64,000 nucleotides of DNA. Origin: Paraburkholderia sp. ZP32-5 (lineage in GTDB: Bacteria > Pseudomonadota > Gammaproteobacteria > Burkholderiales > Burkholderiaceae). Positions within the stretch are counted from its first letter, which is position 1; each line of letters starts with the position of its first letter. Below the pieces are notes generated by a model, which made no database searches, was not told the origin of the DNA, and saw only the letters and a program-made list of their open reading frames with translations. Positions 61,476 to 64,000 of the stretch are shown here, piece after piece. The translations under genes were made by a program, and so were the position numbers. Location: positions 2,108,001-2,172,000 of the forward strand of contig NZ_JAJEJP010000002.1 of the NCBI RefSeq assembly GCF_021390495.1, in the 5' to 3' direction.

Positions 61476-62458
61476 GCCCAGCTCCTGACCTGCAGCAGGT
61501 GCAACAGCATCAGCACGACCGACGCGAACAACGCCACCGCGAAGCAATACGGACTCAGGTCCTGGCGCGGCAAATGTTCGATGAACGTGGTCGGTGCGTT
61601 CTGCTGGCGATTGATCTCGGCGATGGCCGCCATCATGCCCTTCTCGTCCTGCGCCTGAAACAGCCGGTACGGCGTTTTCAGCGTCAGAAAATAGCGATGC
61701 AGTTCGGCTTCGGCCGAGTCTTCGTGCGCGGGCAGCCGCGCGTTCAGATCGGGACTGAAGATGCTGCTGCGCAGATAGATGAAGTAAAGCGCGACGCGGT
61801 TACGCTGCAGGCCGTCCTGAATGCGTCGCCGCACGGTTTCGTCGAGCCGCGCGCCGCCGTCGGAGACCAGCACGATCGCGCGGCGTCCCGACGAAGCGCG
61901 GCCTTCGAACTGCTCCAGCGCGGCCAGCATGCCGCGATCGAGCTGTGTGTCGGGCATGCCGCGCCCGATCGCGGTGGCGGCGACCGCCTCCTCGATCACG
62001 CGATGGTTGTAGGTGAACGGCATCGCCAGCACCGGGCTGCTGCCGAACATCATGAACGCGAGCTGGTCGTTGGGCCGTTGCTCGACGAAGCTCGTCAACG
62101 AAGCGCGCGCCACCTTGTTCTTCGATTCGCCGCGCGGCGCCTCGACGCCTGCGCTACCCATCGGCTCGTCCATGCTCGCGCTGCGGTCCATCAGAATCAG
62201 GATCTGCGCGCCGCTGCCGGTGCGCAGCACCTGCCGTTGCGAACGCCCCGGCCCGGCCAATCCGACGACGATCGCCGCGATCGCGAGTACCGCGCTGCCG
62301 CGCGCGAGCCATTTGGCCCACTGTCCGATGCGATCGACCGGCAGCCACGCGACACTCGGAAACACCAGCGTATCGCTGCGCCGCGGCAGCACCGGCAACA
62401 CCGCGAGCGGCAGCAGCACCAGCAGCCACGGAAACGTGAAGTCGAACGGAATGCTCAT
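61472..62458 (-). CDS. mxaC: MxaC-like VWA domain protein
   Basis: This 328-residue protein has an N-terminal pair of hydrophobic segments (FPWLLVLLPLAVLPVLPRRS) and a VWA domain whose MIDAS is ILMDRSASMDEPM, with the aspartate in VLVSDGGARLDE. A C-terminal membrane helix (FAVALFASVVLMLLHLL) ends it. Start ATG 62458 overlaps the mxaA stop as ATGA; longer frames upstream would cover mxaA. With MxaL it forms the two-VWA pair typical of the Mxa chaperone cassette. Confidence 0.82.
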   Translation of the reverse strand: MSIPFDFTFPWLLVLLPLAVLPVLPRRSDTLVFPSVAWLPVDRIGQWAKWLARGSAVLAIAAIVVGLAGPGRSQRQVLRTGSGAQILILMDRSASMDEPMGSAGVEAPRGESKNKVARASLTSFVEQRPNDQLAFMMFGSSPVLAMPFTYNHRVIEEAVAATAIGRGMPDTQLDRGMLAALEQFEGRASSGRRAIVLVSDGGARLDETVRRRIQDGLQRNRVALYFIYLRSSIFSPDLNARLPAHEDSAEAELHRYFLTLKTPYRLFQAQDEKGMMAAIAEINRQQNAPTTFIEHLPRQDLSPYCFAVALFASVVLMLLHLLQVRSWA

Positions 62459-63402
62459 CGCTGATGACGCCGCTCGGCCCGATACAGCGCGCGGCACAGC
62501 GCGTGTAACGGAAACTCGGCGACGCCCGGCGCGGGTTTGAAAAAGCGCTCGGCCGACACCTGATAGAAGTGTTCGAGTTGCGCGCGCAACGGTTGCAGAT
62601 ACGGTGCGCGCGCAAGCAGTCTGGGCAGCGAACCCGCATGCACGACCTGCCCGGCGGCTTCGTTCAACGCCTGATGCAAACAAAACCAGGCGTCGCTCGA
62701 TGCGGCCGTTTGCGCATCCGGAAACCGTTGCATGCGCTGCCATGCGCGCGCGAACGGTAGCCGCGCCGACTCACGCCGGTTGCGCCAGCCCCACCAGATC
62801 GCCCATGCGACGAGCGTCGCGAGCAGCAGGCCGCACGCCCACGCAAGCTGACGGCGCAAGCCGGCGGTGTCCAGCAACGGCGGCTCGCGATCGGGCCGCA
62901 ACGGCAGCAGGTCGCCGGCCGCGAACGCGTTCGGCGGTGTCAGCGGTCCGACGCTCGCGGGCCATTCGGCGATCTGCAATTGCGTGCCGGTGGCCGAACT
63001 CAGCGTCAACGCGGGCAACGTGATTTGCGTCAGCGCCTGTGGCGCGTTGACGACCTGATAGGCGATCACCATCCACCTGCGGCCTTCAGCATCGGTTTCG
63101 AGCGACACGGGCCGCCGTTCGAGCCACATGCCGGTGCGGCCGACCGAAGGCGGCGTCACGGCACCGACGTCCTTACCGTCGGCCTGCAGCAGCACGCGCT
63201 GCGTCAGCACGTCGCCGAGCACATAGCCGAACGCGCGCGGCTCCTGCACGAACGCAGGCACCGTCGCGGCGGCCGCGCTGCTTGCAGCACCCAGCGCACA
63301 CATCGCGTACGCAGCACCCGACAGCAGCAACGCAAGCAATACGCGAGACGCGCGCAGCGCGTTGCCGCGCATCGGACCGCCCCGGCGCACGCACGATCTC
63401 AT
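62455..63402 (-). CDS. mxaA: MxaA-like protein
   Basis: This 315-residue exported protein has an N-terminal leader (SRVLLALLLSGAAYAMCALG), a beta-rich periplasmic domain (GYVLGDVLTQRVLLQADGKD, GMWLERRPVSLETDAEG) and a central membrane helix (QLAWACGLLLATLVAWAIWW). A cytoplasmic helical C-terminus with AWFCLHQALNEAAG follows. This matches MxaA in layout and in position between mxaS and mxaC. Start ATG 63402 overlaps the mxaS stop; an internal ATG at 63372 is possible. Confidence 0.8.
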   Translation of the reverse strand: MRSCVRRGGPMRGNALRASRVLLALLLSGAAYAMCALGAASSAAAATVPAFVQEPRAFGYVLGDVLTQRVLLQADGKDVGAVTPPSVGRTGMWLERRPVSLETDAEGRRWMVIAYQVVNAPQALTQITLPALTLSSATGTQLQIAEWPASVGPLTPPNAFAAGDLLPLRPDREPPLLDTAGLRRQLAWACGLLLATLVAWAIWWGWRNRRESARLPFARAWQRMQRFPDAQTAASSDAWFCLHQALNEAAGQVVHAGSLPRLLARAPYLQPLRAQLEHFYQVSAERFFKPAPGVAEFPLHALCRALYRAERRHQR

Positions 63403-64000
63403 GCGGTCATCTCCAGAAAATAGCGCGACATGGCTTCCGGATCGAACCCGCCTTCGACATAAAACGGCCGGATGCCGCGCGCGCCGAATACCTCGCCCAG
63501 TTCATCGCGACGGCGCGCGACGCCATCACGCCAGCGCTCGCGCATCCGTTCGCGCAGCCACACCATGCGCTGCTCGCCCGACTCGGCATCGTTGACGGCC
63601 AGCAGCGGCGCATGGCGCGGTGGCGAGATTTCCGCGTCGTCCCACACGACGATCGGCACCACGCATGCATGCACCAGCATGTCGAGCACCGACGGCAGTT
63701 GCGCGAGCGGCCAGTGGAAATCGGACACGACGAACACCAACGCCTGACGGCCGGCCAGACGCGTCGCGCAGCGCCGCAGCCCTTCGATCGCGCCACGCCC
63801 GGCGGCGCGGCTCGCGCACTCGCGCAGCATCGTCGCGAGCAGATTGCCGGTGCCGCGGCCGGTGCGTGCCGGCATGAACAGATCGTCGCGCTCGCTCGCG
63901 TCGAAGGCCAGCATGCCGAGCCGGTCGCCGACGCGGAACGCGCTGTAGCCGAGCGCTTCGACGAAATCGGCGGCGACGTGCAGCTTGGTTCGGTGCGAGC
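63399..64000 (-). CDS. mxaS: MxaS-like DUF58 domain protein, 5' part cut by window edge
   Basis: The open frame continues to the right edge with no stop; a start at 63914 would be internal. Visible residues include TKLHVAADFVEALGYSAFRV, GDRLGMLAFDASERDDLFMP, and the DUF58 pattern ALVFVVSDFHWPL followed by VVWDDAEISPP and a C-terminal RRDELGEVFGARGIRPFYVE. DUF58 proteins assist VWA/MoxR-type chaperone systems, and MxaS is that member. It is the first gene here of mxaSACKL, with the stop overlapping the mxaA start (ATGA). MoxR-type ATPase and dehydrogenase genes may lie beyond the window. Confidence 0.8.
   Translation of the reverse strand, partial: SHRTKLHVAADFVEALGYSAFRVGDRLGMLAFDASERDDLFMPARTGRGTGNLLATMLRECASRAAGRGAIEGLRRCATRLAGRQALVFVVSDFHWPLAQLPSVLDMLVHACVVPIVVWDDAEISPPRHAPLLAVNDAESGEQRMVWLRERMRERWRDGVARRRDELGEVFGARGIRPFYVEGGFDPEAMSRYFLEMTA

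Overview
The window looks like one chromosomal (or chromid) segment of a Paraburkholderia/Burkholderia-type betaproteobacterium. The base composition is high GC. The recognisable proteins fit that group: a BY-kinase exopolysaccharide cluster, an orphan PhaB reductase, many LysR/MarR/GntR/MocR regulators, and an IS481 element sitting in a long hairpin repeat. No rRNA, tRNA, CRISPR array or prophage was found.

Layout. (1) Positions 1-15.6 kb hold an exopolysaccharide locus. It has a partial WcaJ-type initiating phosphosugar transferase, ManC, an oppositely oriented Wzy polymerase, three glycosyltransferases, a Wzx flippase, a secreted glycoside hydrolase, a Wzc tyrosine autokinase, a GlxA/AraC regulator and a TupA-like ATP-grasp protein. 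(2) Positions 15.7-21.7 kb hold a catabolic island for 4-oxalomesaconate, the intermediate of gallate and protocatechuate 4,5-cleavage. It has LigJ-like hydratase, LigK-like aldolase, a leaderless ModA-fold protein, a GntR regulator with two matching operator-like sites, an MFS transporter and a PEP-mutase/isocitrate-lyase-like enzyme. (3) Positions 21.8-31.4 kb are mixed genes: DUF3597, a Na/Pi cotransporter, YciI, LysR, PhaB, a Sfp-type phosphopantetheinyl transferase and a penicillin/AHL-acylase-like lipoprotein. (4) Positions 31.4-36.4 kb hold vanillate demethylase VanAB with a divergent MarR regulator, then an SBP56/methanethiol oxidase gene coupled to a membrane protein. (5) Positions 36.7-39.1 kb hold a FUSC transporter and a sulfotransferase.

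(6) Positions 39.2-56.3 kb are a large amino-acid/guanidino-compound island. It has a polar amino-acid ABC transporter, a TauD-like dioxygenase, GlxA and DJ-1 proteins, a 2-ketoarginine-decarboxylase-like ThDP enzyme, an aldehyde dehydrogenase and a guanidinobutyrase-like ureohydrolase. It also has LysR, GabD, GabT and a MocR/GabR-like regulator. Together these enzymes can be read as the lower arginine-transaminase route: 2-ketoarginine, guanidinobutyraldehyde, guanidinobutyrate, GABA, succinate. (7) Positions 56.5-59 kb hold two small unrecognised genes, possibly toxin and immunity, followed by an IS481-family element inserted at the apex of a 69-bp-armed inverted repeat. (8) Positions 59-64 kb hold a secreted protein of unknown function and then mxaSACKL, a five-gene methanol-dehydrogenase maturation cassette. 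Every junction in it is a 4-bp ATGA overlap, and it runs off the right edge.

A one-carbon thread (VanAB releases formaldehyde, SBP56 oxidises methanethiol to formaldehyde, Mxa proteins mature methanol dehydrogenase) recurs in the right half. Whether it is more than coincidence is an inference. All functional calls come from reading translated motifs and gene order; no database search was possible.
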